Source: Paguma larvata (Eukaryota; Chordata; Mammalia; Carnivora; Viverridae). Taken from it: a stretch of DNA of 64,000 nt. Under the pieces are notes generated by a model. It was not told the DNA's origin, searched no databases, and saw only the letters and a list, made by a program, of their open reading frames with translations. The stretch is taken from positions 126,718,414 through 126,782,413 of the forward strand of contig CM057824.1 in assembly GCA_030068075.1 (NCBI GenBank). The letters run 5' to 3'. Position numbers and translations under genes: made by a program. Below are positions 38,035 to 49,910 of this stretch, piece after piece (the stretch's first letter is position 1; each line of letters starts with the position of its first letter).

Positions 38035-38185
38035 CAAATATGTAGTAACTCATTTAATCCTGTGAGGTTACACGTATTATACAGATGAAGAAATCAAGGA
38101 GAAGGATTAGTAATTTACCCAAGGTCACACAGCTAATAAGGAGCCATGCTTTCTGTGAACCCCATAATCTGGTCTCATAATTTGA
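38035..38185 (-). mobile_element. MIR SINE, minus strand
   Basis: ACTCATTTAATCCTGTGAGG, then TTATACAGATGAAGAAATCA, then ACCCAAGGTCACACAGCTAA is an unusually clear reverse MIR core. Confidence 0.9.
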
Positions 38186-38510
38186 ACTGCCTTTCACTTT
38201 CTAAATTAATCTTCCTAAATATGTAAGTCTTTACCCAAATCCAAAACATCCTGAAAGAAGGCTATAGAGAAAAAAGGAAAAGGAACACTGACTAAAGGGA
38301 TTAAAATTGTGCGGGTGCCCATCATAAAAGTCATAGAGTCATTTAACATACGATGCTTGAAGTCAGGATGAAAACAGAGTATGGGACGACACATGCACAT
38401 TTGTGATATGAATGGAGGATTCACACCGGTCACCCTTAAAAGATCATGTAATGGACAGAGTCCTCAGAAACATCCTAGTATCAGGATGAGATATTGCTCT
38501 TTCTCATACT

Positions 38511-38794
38511 GAACTTTGAAGAAATTTTCAGGTATTATATTAAAAACTCATCCTATGAAGGTGAGTCTAGGAAGGCAGTAAGGTTATGTGAATCCTTGGG
38601 AATACAAATTGGTGTGGCCACTATGGAAAGCAGCAGGGAGGTTCCTCAAAAAATAAAAAAAAAAAAATAGAAATACCGTGTCATCCAGCGATCTCACTCC
38701 TGGGTACGTGTCCAAAGGGAGTGAAAACAGGATCTCAAAGAGATATCTGCACACCCATGTTCACTGCAGCCTTATTCACAATATGTGAAATATG
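38511..38794 (+). repeat. Inverted duplication, left arm
   Basis: This arm pairs with 39667-39946 read in reverse. It holds about 85 bases I do not recognise as L1 (TTATATTAAAAACTCATCCT, GGTGAGTCTAGGAAGGCAGT) followed by the start of a sense-strand L1 ORF2 fragment. A core of about 80 bases from 38668 (TAGAAATACCGTG) to the AGAGATATCT near 38758 is identical between arms; the outer part is roughly 90% alike by eye. Confidence 0.93.
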
Positions 38795-39330
38795 GCTGCA
38801 ACCTGAGTATCCATCTATGTGTGAATGGGTAAAGAAGATACCATACCTATATACAATGGAGTATTATTCAGCAATGAGATAATAGGAAATCCTGCTGTTT
38901 TGACAACAGGGATGAAACTGGAGGGCATTATGCTAAGTGAGAGAAGCCAGACAAAGACAAATACTACGTGGTATCATGTGAAATCTGAAAATAGCAAAAG
39001 TCAAACTCATACAAAAAGAAAATAGGAAAGTGATCGCCAGGGGCAGCAGGATGGGGGAAGTAAGAAGTTGGTAAAAGGTACTAATGTTCAGTTATAAGAT
39101 GAATGAGGTCTGAGGCTCTAATGTAAAACACAGTGACTTTAGTGGATAACACTGTATTATGTAATTGAAATTTGCTGGAAGAGTAGAACTTGGATGCATT
39201 ACCTAAATAGATGGAGAGACTCTTTTCACACTGTATATGTATATCAAATCACCATGATACATGCGTTAACTGTCTCATTATTTTTTTGTGTCACGTATAC
39301 CTCAATAAAGCTGAAAATTTAAAAAAGAAT
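38595..39330 (+). mobile_element. LINE-1 3' end, plus strand, 5'-truncated
   Basis: The sense strand shows L1 ORF2 tail landmarks: TTGGTGTGGCCACTATGGAA, AATGGAGTATTATTCAGCAA and ATGCTAAGTGAGAGAAGCCA, then a 3' UTR and the polyadenylation region CTCAATAAAGCTGAAAATTT at about 39300-39320. The reading frame is broken by indels. Its first 200 bases are also part of the inverted duplication. Confidence 0.9.
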
Positions 39331-39666
39331 ATGCAAATCCAAATGTAGACTTCTGGCACCTTAGTTGAACTTTTGGCACCTTAGTTCTGCTATCTTAGAG
39401 AGACATAATGATCATAATCATAATGACGGTGTGTACCGTGTTACCAGCAGCACCTACCTTCTGATGCAAGTAGTAGTGCTCCCATCAGGCAGCTCAGGAT
39501 GCTCCGCTTGGACGGGCCAAGTGACGTAAAAAGTCAAAGAACAAGTAGGTAACTGAGGCACATCCTCTTCCTCACTATGCTGTAATGATTTTTTCTCACT
39601 TAGGTATTTTGGAGGAAAATGACTTTTTGAGAATTTAAGCATTACACTCTCTAGTTAGGTATCTAC

Positions 39667-39946
39667 CCATATTTTGCCCAGTGTGAATAAGGCTGCAGTG
39701 AGCGTGAGTGTGAAGATATCTCTTTGAGATCCTGTTTTCACTCCCTTTGGACACGTACCCAGGAGTGAGATCGCTGGATGACACGGTATTTCTATTTTTT
39801 TTTTTTTTGAGGAACCTCCATGTTGTTTTCCACAGTGGTCGCACCAATTTGTAATCCCAAGGATTCACATAACCTTAATGCCTTCCTAGACTCACCTCCA
39901 TAGAATGAATTTTTAATATAATGCCTGAAAATGTCTCCAAGGTTCA
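39667..39946 (-). repeat. Inverted duplication, right arm
   Basis: The reverse complement of the left arm, including both the L1 ORF2 piece (minus-strand peptide LVRPLWKTTWRFL near 39810-39850) and the flank before it (GCATTATATTAAAAATTCAT on the minus strand). The spacer between arms is 872 bases (38795-39666) and holds the rest of the plus-strand L1 plus about 330 bases of unique DNA. Confidence 0.93.
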
Positions 39947-40114
39947 AATTTGTTGAAGGCTCAACATTTTACAACAGAAGCAGGGAAACAGAGATTCTTG
40001 TCCAGGTCAAGTAGCTCTATGAAAGGGGAAGAGATAATAGGTAAAGCATAACTATCCTTAGAATGTAGTTCATTATTTATCCTGATTTGCTATTGTTGTT
40101 GTTGCTTTTTAATA

Positions 40115-40550
40115 TGTATACTAATCTGCTCAGGCTGCTATAACAAAATATCACAGACTGGGTGGCTTAAGCAATAGAAATTTATTTTCTCACAGTTCTA
40201 GAGACTTTATGTCCATGATCAAAGTGAGGACAAATTTAGTTTCTTGTAAGGACTCTCTTTCTGGCTTGCAGAACATCACTTTCTATGTCCTCACTTGGCC
40301 TTTCTTCAAAGCATGTGGGGAGAGAGAGAGAATGAGAGGGACAGGGAGAGGTGAAAGCACGAGCTGATGCCGGCACTCTGGTATCTCTTCTTATAAAGAC
40401 ACTAATCCTATCGCATACGGGCCCCGCCTCTTTTGACCTCATTTAACTCTAATTACTTCCTCAGAGGCCCCATCTCTGAGTACAACCACACTGGGGGTTA
40501 GAGCTTCAATATATGAATTTTGGAGGGACCCAAACATTCAGTTCATAACA
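40115..40550 (-). mobile_element. MLT1-type LTR (ERVL-MaLR), solitary, minus strand
   Basis: The plus strand begins TGTATACTAATCTGCTCAGG and shows the well-known reverse MLT1 landmarks: TAACAAAATATCACAGACTG, TTTATTTTCTCACAGTTCTA, TGACCTCATTTAACTCTAAT and ATATGAATTTTGGAGGGACC, ending CATAACA. Ends TGT and ACA and the length of about 436 bases fit a solo LTR. I see no internal retroviral sequence. It is an old fossil with no coding capacity. Confidence 0.88.
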
Positions 40551-42975
40551 ATATGAAAACCTCAACCTGTCTTTGGTTTTATCTGGGGCCTCATACGATG
40601 GCCACATTGATATATATATAGTCTGAATATAGACGCCCATATCCAGATTAAATTTCTCAATTGCTTCATCTTATTGCTATCTCCAGGCTGTTTCTCAGGA
40701 GAACAGCTCTGTCTCTGTGGCTCACCGAGTTCCAGTCAGAGACGGAAGGGCTACTGGTTGCCACCTTCCATGCCTTCCAGTAACATGCAAGTTCACCTTG
40801 CTTCTTCCTTCACCCTGGTGTGAATTGCAGGGCCCCGTGGAAATCAATGAGACACATTCCTTAGAAAACGGATGAGAAGCCTGAATCTACAAGTACACTC
40901 GTATTTTGAACACACATATTTGGAAAGCAAACTCTTAAGGGGAATTTACCAAACCATTAATTCCTTTCTCAGAAAATAGCCATCCCAATAGAAATTGAGG
41001 TTTGGCAATATGTCTTCTACACTAAAATATTACTATCTTTCTGCAAATTAATGGAAGCGAATCAACACATTAAAATTTTGAAGTGATACAATTCAGTAAC
41101 ACACAGTGTTCTTTTTTTTAATTTGAGTATAGGTGATACAAAAACACACAGTCTACAAATAACAGTTGTTGAGTTTCACAAAGCCGTATTTAAATATTAA
41201 ACTCATTACTATAAAATTAGCTTCCTGAGTAACTATTATATAAAGAAACAACAAATATTTCAGATCACTCTCCATTTCCTAAAATAACGCTTTTCACATA
41301 TTTGTATAACTGTGTAAGTCTTTTACATTCATTGAATTACCGACTTATATATTTAAAGACTAGTTTAGGTATATTGTGAAGAACAGTTTGGATTTTGATG
41401 TTTCTAAAAACAGTTTAATACATATTACTTATAATAATAACTTACATCAGAACTTTATTTTGCATTTGGAGTTCAACTTAGTAGTTTAATGAGCTTCTAA
41501 GCCATAATACCTGACCAGAATTCCATAAAGCATTGGGATGTTTAATATAAACAAAATTAAATTTTGTTTTGAAAATTTTTCAAACTTCTGTGATGTACAT
41601 TTTACGGAAGAGAATCCTTTGAACTACTGATTCCCATATTTCACACACAAAAGTGATAACTGTGGATAAGATACGATACCTAAGGAATGTGCTATTTGCA
41701 ACAGTGACATTGTTTTAGATAAGTTGAGTGAGTCAATACATTTATATGACATTATTATGTGAGTGGTCAAGGAGTCATTTGGTGTTCCTTTTACTTTAAG
41801 ACACTCTGTGTTTGTGCCTGTCTGTGTGTGTGTGTTTTTACCTTTTCAAATATGGGATCTCTAGATACATGGTGATAGAAATTTGGATTTATTTCTGTAT
41901 ACTTTAGAAATATGTTTTTAAATGATATTGAACTTTTTTGAAATGCAGTTACAGGAAAGAAAAGTTCAGTGGAAGATACCTTGGAACAGTTTATGTGCAA
42001 AGAGTTTAGGAGTTATGGTAGCTTTATTGACCAAAATAAAATGAGGAAACAAAGATTTAATAGGGCTGACCTGTCAATTGGAATAGAAAATGTAACTTTT
42101 TATTCTGGAATGGACATGACTGTGTTAAAGCAATTTGAAAATCTAAAGCACAAATTCAGATGAAATTTCAAACTTTTTTATTCCTTGTAAAAATCATTAA
42201 CACGCTGAAATGGAAGTTTGGTGCATTTAAAGCCTTTTTGAGCAGAAAACAGATTTCCTTCAGCAGCTACTGCTGGGGTGAACTTGTTTTATTTTTTTTC
42301 AATGAAATAGATATTATTTACTCTTCATGATAAGGGAGAATAAAAATGAAACACTTTATTTAAAAAAAGAACAGACCGCAAAGAATGTAACACATTCACT
42401 CCTTAGGTTCTTAAGTCATTTTTTTTGTTCTTTTGTTCTGTAATTGATTGCTAGCACCCCCTTTAACCCACCTTAAAGGGCAAGCAGGAAATTCATGTTT
42501 TCGTTCATCAGCCCATCCCTCTGAAAAGCGTTCGATATTAAAACAGTTTGCAGGGAGCAAAAGCAGAGGAAACAAGAGGCCCAGCTGGCCTGTAGCAAGG
42601 TTAGAAGATACAAGATTGCCTGCAACATACGTCGAGTATTGTTCCTGTCCAGTTTATGCATGGAGATACCAAGTTAATTAGGGTATGACTCTGTTCTTCA
42701 CTTTATATGTGACCTTTTATTATATCTGTGGCTCTCTAGCTCCTGTGGTGTCATAAAGCTATGGGAAAGTCTTTCCAGCTATGCGACACAAACTGGAAAA
42801 AATTAAGCATTGATATTTCCTTTTGCCTGAAGGTTTTTACAGCAGCAAATTACTGCAGAGGCAAAGTTGATGTTGTAGTAGCTTTGCTGTGGGTGTCAGA
42901 ATGTTTCTTTTGTCTCTTAGCTCCCGGCCTTCCTTGATGATCAGGTGCGACCAAGAGAGCAGTGGAGAGAGGTGG

Positions 42976-43001
42976 GGTGTGTGTGTGTGTGTGCGCGCGC
43001 G
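42976..43001 (+). repeat. Alternating purine-pyrimidine (GT)n(GC)n tract
   Basis: (GT)n passes directly into GCGCGCGC and then G5. Alternating GT/GC is the classic Z-DNA-prone pattern. Confidence 0.9.
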
Positions 43002-45849
43002 GGGGTGGCTGGTTCAGGAGGAGGTTACATGGCAGAATTCCCACGAATGCTGGCGAAGGATGAAAAAGATAAAGAAATCTTGTTTTTCTGAACTAGAGGA
43101 TTCTCTGCATGACTTCCCCACTGTTGGGGTGATGGGCTTTCAGGCTGAGATTTTATTAACAATTCATATGGAGATTGAGGGCAGCGAAGGAGCAGATTCT
43201 CACATAAACTTGATCTGTCCATGAATGCAGCTCTCTGTTTGCCCTGACCCTGCATGGCTTAAGACACTGCGTGTGAGGCCAGTGTGCCAGACACAAAGAA
43301 AGAAATGAAAAGCAAGCACATTCCAGGAGTCTGCACAAAAGACCAAGCAGTTTCTCGTGGTCTCCCCAGAGAGGATCTTATCTCTGCATGGCCAAAAACC
43401 TCTAAAATGTTTATTTGTATACCTCAAGTTTTAAAATCTATGTGGCTATTTATTAAGCAATAGTTTATAGTGATGTTTTTGTTAGGTTTTAAAGTTTTGT
43501 TTTTGGAACTTGTTGAAACTGGAAAAATATTTGCAAGCGTACTTTTTTTTTTTTATTTTTGAAGTTTTAGCTTTAGATGTGACTGGCCTTGAATTGCTTT
43601 TACTTTGTTGATTGGTTAGGTACTTCACAAAATGAATCTTTTCCAGCTTTTAGGAGAAGCCAGGTCAACATTTTAAAGCTTGATTTGAGTTGGGGATGTC
43701 TCCTGACTGTGGGTCTGAAACTTGTGGCAGAGTTAACGCAGGAGATGAAACTGACATGGGGGACAAAGCCCGGACATTCCCATACCCATGAACACAAACA
43801 ACAGGGCTTCATTAAAAAAAAAGAAGAAGAAGAAGCAAGTGGAGAGAAAAGTTTGAAAGAGTCAAAAGTGCAAGGGAGAGGAGTAACTTTTAACATTGTA
43901 ACGTTTTTACAATATTGGCAGCAGACTATATCTAGACGCATCGCAACAGGATAATGGCAAGCCATCACAAGATATGTCTTTGCAACTTAACACACTAGAT
44001 TTTATTGTTTAACAAATGCACAGGCTGGAAGTAGAATATATTTAGGTTTAGGGGATAAAAGTGCAGTATGCATAATTCTGTTGCTAAATTACATGCTTCC
44101 ACAGATGCTTAAAAATCAGAAAACCCAGATACCCAGACTTGATTTTTGCGTATGTGTTTAGCTGTTCAAGTTGTTTCAAAACTTTTATGGTTTGTGAATT
44201 AAATAACCAGTAGAGGAATGCAGGCAAATGCCATTAATTATGATAGGTTTTGTTCCTTTCATTTTATAGTGGTTTTATTTCCATGAAATTAACTGTTGTA
44301 CTTTGGCTAATTGTCAGTAATTGGTGACAAAATCACTTCATTGTTTTTCTATAGCATGATACTAATTAGGATCTTTGCAGTATTGGCTCAGCCACTTTCT
44401 GTATTTTACCTTCTATGTTGAATCCATGGTAGATACTATCAAGTGCAACTTTAAAAAAAATCTATGAGATAGAATGTTTCTATTAATAATTAAACAAATC
44501 TTTTAAACAACCTGTCATAAATTAATTTTAAAACATTGACAGAAGCTCTTATAGGTTTGTTCAGTTGGTTTCATGAAACATCAACCGATTTTTCTGATTT
44601 GAATTTAATGCTGTTGGAATCATCTTTACAGTAACACCTTTACAAATTCCAACTGCTTAGCCACATGAATTTTCATTATTCTATTTGCGTCTGCAACATT
44701 GAAGCCAGCATTGCTACATGTGCTTTTGTAAGGTATCACAGGGCTGGGTGGCATTGTCTTTCTCCATGCCTCATATTTAAATTGCCTCTCATAAAATAAA
44801 GCATATTATTTATTCTCTAACTACTTTTTCTTCTGTTTTGCCAAACGAGAATGTTTTCTGAAGCACTATATTTCAAATGAAAGTATATAGATGAACAGTT
44901 GAGAGTATAAAGACTTGGTTTTATGTTTTGTTTTTGTGTTCGCAGTGTGGAAAAGTGTGTTCCATGTAGGTAATAGATGATAAAGGGGGAAAATGGGACA
45001 GTATTCTATTTTGTCAAGAGAGGTTTAATGCCGATGGGAGAATATAGGAAAAACACTACATATCCCATTAATAAAATTGTAACCAATACTACTTTGCTCA
45101 TTTTTTCTCCTTAAAAGATTTCTTCTCAACTGATTCCCCTGTGATTTTTATGAATTTGTACATTACAAAAGTTTTTTTTAATACTTTGAAGTATAGTTTC
45201 TTTTCCTTATTTTGAGATACTTTTACCAGTCAAGTGCATTTTACAGATTACAACGCACTCAGTTTATTTGAAATGCATCCGTAATGTAAAAAGCTCATGT
45301 CTCACAATCCTGAAAAAAAAAGTTTTTAAGAACGATTAGAAAAATAATTGCCTATTAAAAGGTGAAGATTGGCTTGAGCAGGGAGAGAAGAAACTGAACA
45401 TTGAAATTGAAAGCACTCATTGTTAGCACGACACATATGCACCAAATCTGAAATTAGAGAAAACTCATGAAATACGTATCTTGGCAAGGGGAATTGTTTA
45501 AATTTTCTAAAGCTGTCAGCCCATTTTCTCTATTTTTTTCCTGTTAAAGAAAAACTTCAAATGGAAAGCTTCACCTTTTGTACAAAGTTGAAATGTTTTA
45601 TTATTACAGGATTGTTCTACACTGTACAAAACCAGGACAATTCAATAGGTTCCAGTGGGGGGAAACACAAATGAGAATCTTTCTATCATTTTAGGATGTC
45701 CATAGCTAAATGCAAAAACTATAAAAAAAATCTATGCTTGTTTCCTTGCAAAAAGAATCTTTTGATTACAGCAGCTATTTGAATAGCCATTCAGGCTCTT
45801 TTGTAATGTGATGTAATAAATGCACACCTCGTAAATGAAGAGTACTCGT

Positions 45850-45871
45850 GGGGGCCGGGGTGGTGGGGGGG
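45850..45871 (+). repeat. G-rich tract, candidate G-quadruplex
   Basis: Runs G5, CC, G4, TGGT, G7 supply four G-triplets if the last run folds back. It lies about 95 bases before a C11 run (45966-45976). Confidence 0.5.
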
Positions 45872-48800
45872 ACTCAAACATAAGCTATGTTTAGATGCTG
45901 CATTTCAATAGGTTACAACGTAGGATTGAACAAAAGTTCTCTTTCTATCCTTTACTTTTTTGTGTCCCCCCCCCCCTGCATAAATGCTCCAGAGTAAAAT
46001 TCTGTTCGTTCCTTTCTCACTTTATTGGGTGTATATCCAATGTGTTCTCTTGTTTCTTATCAGTTTCACACACATAGAATGTGAAAAATAAACAAGTTTG
46101 AGACTGATTTTAAGTTTTTAGGATGATAAAGTATTAGAAAAGTTACTTAGGGAAGATAATTTTTCTCTTGTACTCATCCTGCCTTATCACAGCCCCTGGA
46201 GAGTACAATAGGATGGGGTTTTCCTTTCTTGAGTATTGTGAATGTCCAAGAAAACACAAGGGAGGAACCAGGAGTCTGGTAATAACCATGAGCCACATCC
46301 ATGGGCATTTGAATCCTATAGGAAAAAAAACCTAATAAATCCAGGCTGCTTCTAGCATAATCATTCTTGACAGCCATCTAGACACGGCTGGGGCCAGCAT
46401 GGGGAGTAGTCAGCATCTTTGACTGCTTTGGCCCCAGAAGTCTTTTATAATTGTAATCACTTTCTTCATCAGTCCAAACTGTGCCAACACCCCTAATTAG
46501 CCATACACTCATTTTAAAAATTAAAAACAACGCACATGCAATAACATCAACAACAAGGAGCACCCCACGGCATTGGCTGTGTTCCTTGTGTGAACTCACG
46601 CTATGTAACAGTTACATTCAGCTCTGGCCTCTGACCTATATGGATGGCGAACGCGGGGCTAGTCACCTTTCCCAGTGGGAAGTGCTCACTTACCAGGATG
46701 ACCAGATCCCACGCTGGTGCTCCCAGACCTTTGTGCTGTTTATTATATTTTAGTGTAGTTTTTTTTTCCCCCCAGGGATGTGCTTGCTCACAGCAGAAAT
46801 AGCCTCACTCTCTTATTGCCAACTGCACTGCCCACAAACTAAAGCAAAAACAAAGAGTGAAATAAAAAAATGATCAGAGGTAGAACCCTAACTCTCACTC
46901 TAATCCTAACCTACCTTTAGTTTATGATGCTCAAATAAGTTTCGCATTCCATGAAACTTATCTCTTTCCAGGGGTTAGCCTCCTGAAGCACTTGGGAAAA
47001 TGGGCAATGACTCAGTTAAAAAGCATAAGCCATAATGAAAAGCCTTAAGGGGCTTTAAGTTTTAATTATTTTAGGATATACCAATAACAAATTTTTTTGT
47101 TTCCCAATATATGCATACATGTATAAAAATGCATACTATTCTTCCTACTATACCTACATTTTCTAGGGCCTTGTTCTGTGTTGGGCAACATCACAACCTG
47201 TAACCTGGGGAAATTTTACATGATATCAAATGCAAGCCTCAACAAATACAAGGTGGATGAAGGAGGTTCATTGAGGCATGCCTTGTGTCTTACCTGGTCA
47301 GGCAGCAATCAAATCCTGCCTCAGGTGACCGGCGTCTGCAGGTAAAATGAAATTGTGTATGTTTTGCCATTTGTTCCATATGGCCCCTTGTTTTCGTTTT
47401 CAAATAATGATTTAATTGCATGCTCATTTGCTCGAGAATTCAGGAGTCACCTGCAACTAATGATTATTTTGCAAATTACTTAGCCATCTTCCAGCTACAA
47501 AAATAGTGCTTTTTTTATATTTAACAGCAACCACAGTCTACTTAAGATTTTATCTCCAAGTGTGAACATGGAAAATATTTCAAGCTGTAATTCATGCTTT
47601 GGATATATATTACAATTCTCTCTTTAACCTACTTGGGATGGGATGTGACTTTTATATTTTATCATATTTTTCAAATATCATTTCTGAAAACAATTAAGAA
47701 TGTCAGAATTATAAAGAAGTTAGGCACTAATGTATGCTATGATCTTGCATTATTATTTAAAATAATGAAAGTAAAATTATAGGGAAGATTTCTGGAGGTG
47801 CATCTTTCATAAGGTATCCCAGGGCAGTGCAAAGAAGCTGCGTGTAGATGGAGCAGAAGCCTGTGTCTAATTAAGTTTCAGAATGATCTAAAGAAAATTT
47901 ACTAGAATGAAGAAAAAAAATCTGCCTTCTTGGAAACTACATTAAAAGACTTATGTTTATTTTAAAATACAGACTTTTGTTCCTTCTAACAAGCCCAAGA
48001 TGTGGAATATTACACTAATGAATTATTACAGCAAATAGCCTAGAATACGGCCACACTGTAACCTGTCAAAGGTATAAAAACACCAAAGCAGGCCGTGTGA
48101 TTTTAGTTAACACACTAGAGTGAAGTAAATGTAGTAGGCACTTCTTAACCTTCTTGATTTTTACATGTACAGTTTTGTTCTTTGGTTTACTTCTTCCTGT
48201 GATCGATTCCAAGGCAAAGCCAGAGCTCTTCAGGAGAAGGTTGAGATTATAACAATGTCAGCCTTTGCTTTTAGCAGAGTGATGAGGTTATCAATAATGC
48301 ATTGGAGATCTCAGGAACCTTGTACATACGGCCATCAGGGCTGCCTGGCATTTATTCTAGGACTTGCAGATTTGAGCTGAGATGTCACCACATCTGCTTT
48401 TGAGACAGACATTCATGCATTCTGGAGAAATCTTGGGTACAGAGGGAGAGCTGTACAGATGATCTAACTGCAACATTGCATTTGAGGAGGTTATTTAGGC
48501 CTGAGAATGCATCTATGAAATTGCCTTTTTAAAGAACCTGATTCAATACTTCTCTAATAACCTTTTGTCCCCCCAGCTCCCTTCTAACATTTAGAAGTTT
48601 TGTTGTTTCTCTGACAAGTTTATTCATATCCTAACAGCTTGCCTGGCAGCAGGGTTCATGTCCCATACTTGGGTTTTCTAGTCACGGCGATGGCTGAGAG
48701 TAATAGAGAGGGGAAATAAGTGAGTGTGGAAATGCAAAGCTGTCTCTTGTTACATTTTATCGATCTCATTCTGGTGTCATTCAATTAAGACAGAAATGTG

Positions 48801-49734
48801 ATGGATAGTCTCTGCACAGATTCCTGGGTTGCTCTCCATCCATTGCAGATAAAGCTTTTGTGTTTTATTTGGGGGGGGGGCATGGGCAAGTGGGAGAAAT
48901 CAAAGATGCTATGTGATCTGAATTACAAATCAATGTCTCTCCAAGGATGCTCCAAAATGTCAAACATACCATGTTTATATTTTCACTTATTTTCTCATAC
49001 ACAGAGTACTTCTGTTGAGGTATGGGAAGGGTTCCTAGGATTTAAGGGAGAGTTATTCTCAATTTATTATTTTCAAAGGCTTAGGAGCTATCATCATTCT
49101 CCTATCGGGCCAAGATAATTAAAAATGAGCCACATGGAAAAAGACTTTAGTCAAATTCTTGCCATTTTTTAAGTTTGAGAAAATGAAAATTTCTCCCCTC
49201 AGTTTTATAGGCTTATAATTCTAAGTTGACCTTTTTGCAAGTAGATTGTAAAGCTGGCAAAATGAAAATAATACATAAAGGTGTTTTTTAGTTGATACAT
49301 AAATCAGTCTCATTATTTTTTATGCTACAAAGAAGTATGGTATCGTGAGTGAAATATCTCACCTTAGACTGTATCAATTCTGATCTTACTCTTGATGATA
49401 TGCTTTTCCTTAACTATATCATTCCCTTCATGTTTGCTGCCCAGTGTTATTATGACAGTGACAGTAAGCCATGGGTGTGGGAAGCTAGAAATCTAAGGAA
49501 AGTGTTTTATTTTCCTTTTTAAGAAATTAAAATAATTAGTGCAAACAGATATCATTAAAGCAGGTTATGTAAAGCAGACTCCCTTGGTTCCTCCCAAAGT
49601 AATACCAGATTCATAATGAGCATTCAGGATTTTCTAATGAAGGTTTTAGCTTCTGATAATGCAGACTGAAAAACAGTGTGAAATAAAAATATAAGCAAGA
49701 CTTTTAATATCAAACCAATATGTTAATGTCCAGG

Positions 49735-49910
49735 ACCCCCTATGTACTTGGTGTGTGACCTTGGATAAGATACTTCCTCCAGTTTAAACCTTGATTTCTG
49801 GATCTGAAAAATAACAAAACAGAATTACAGGATTAAGTACATAGCAATGCCCTTCCCGTGCTGGCCCTATGTACTTGGCACAGAGGAGGTATCACGCATT
49901 TAGTCCATCC
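49735..49910 (+). mobile_element. MIR SINE, plus strand
   Basis: GGTGTGTGACCTTGGATAAG, then CCTTGATTTCTGGATCTGAA, then GTACTTGGCACAGAGGAGGT follow the MIR order and keep its 3' GCACAxAGxAGGT end. Confidence 0.88.

Larger units (their letters stand above)
40551..49734. other. Unique non-coding tract, no recognisable transposon
   Basis: About 9 kb with no SINE, LTR or clear L1. 41108-41160 may be a tiny L1 3' UTR scrap. Local features: (GT)n(GC)n at 42976, a G-rich tract at 45850, a C11 run at 45966 and a G10 run at 48871. Several sub-blocks (42400-42850, 47150-47500, 48160-48840) have complex, balanced sequence. The pair of about 120-codon frames overlapping on opposite strands at 43589-43968 matches no family I know. 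Confidence 0.5.

Noticed and set aside
41108..41160. Possible L1 3' UTR scrap (TTTTTTTAATTTGAGTATAG)
   Set aside because: Too short and diverged to call; mentioned only in the interval description.
41947..42163. Possible terminal exon (acceptor-like GCAGTTACAG then about 70 open codons)
   Set aside because: The polypyrimidine tract is weak, the peptide matches nothing I recognise, and no partner exon is visible. It cannot be told apart from chance.
43589..43968. Open frames of about 121 codons on both strands over the same bases
   Set aside because: In AT-rich DNA of this length, a frame of about 120 codons is expected a few times by chance. No splice sites, no known domain and no start context support either strand. 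The two frames cannot both be coding, and the locus is slightly less AT-rich, which lengthens frames.
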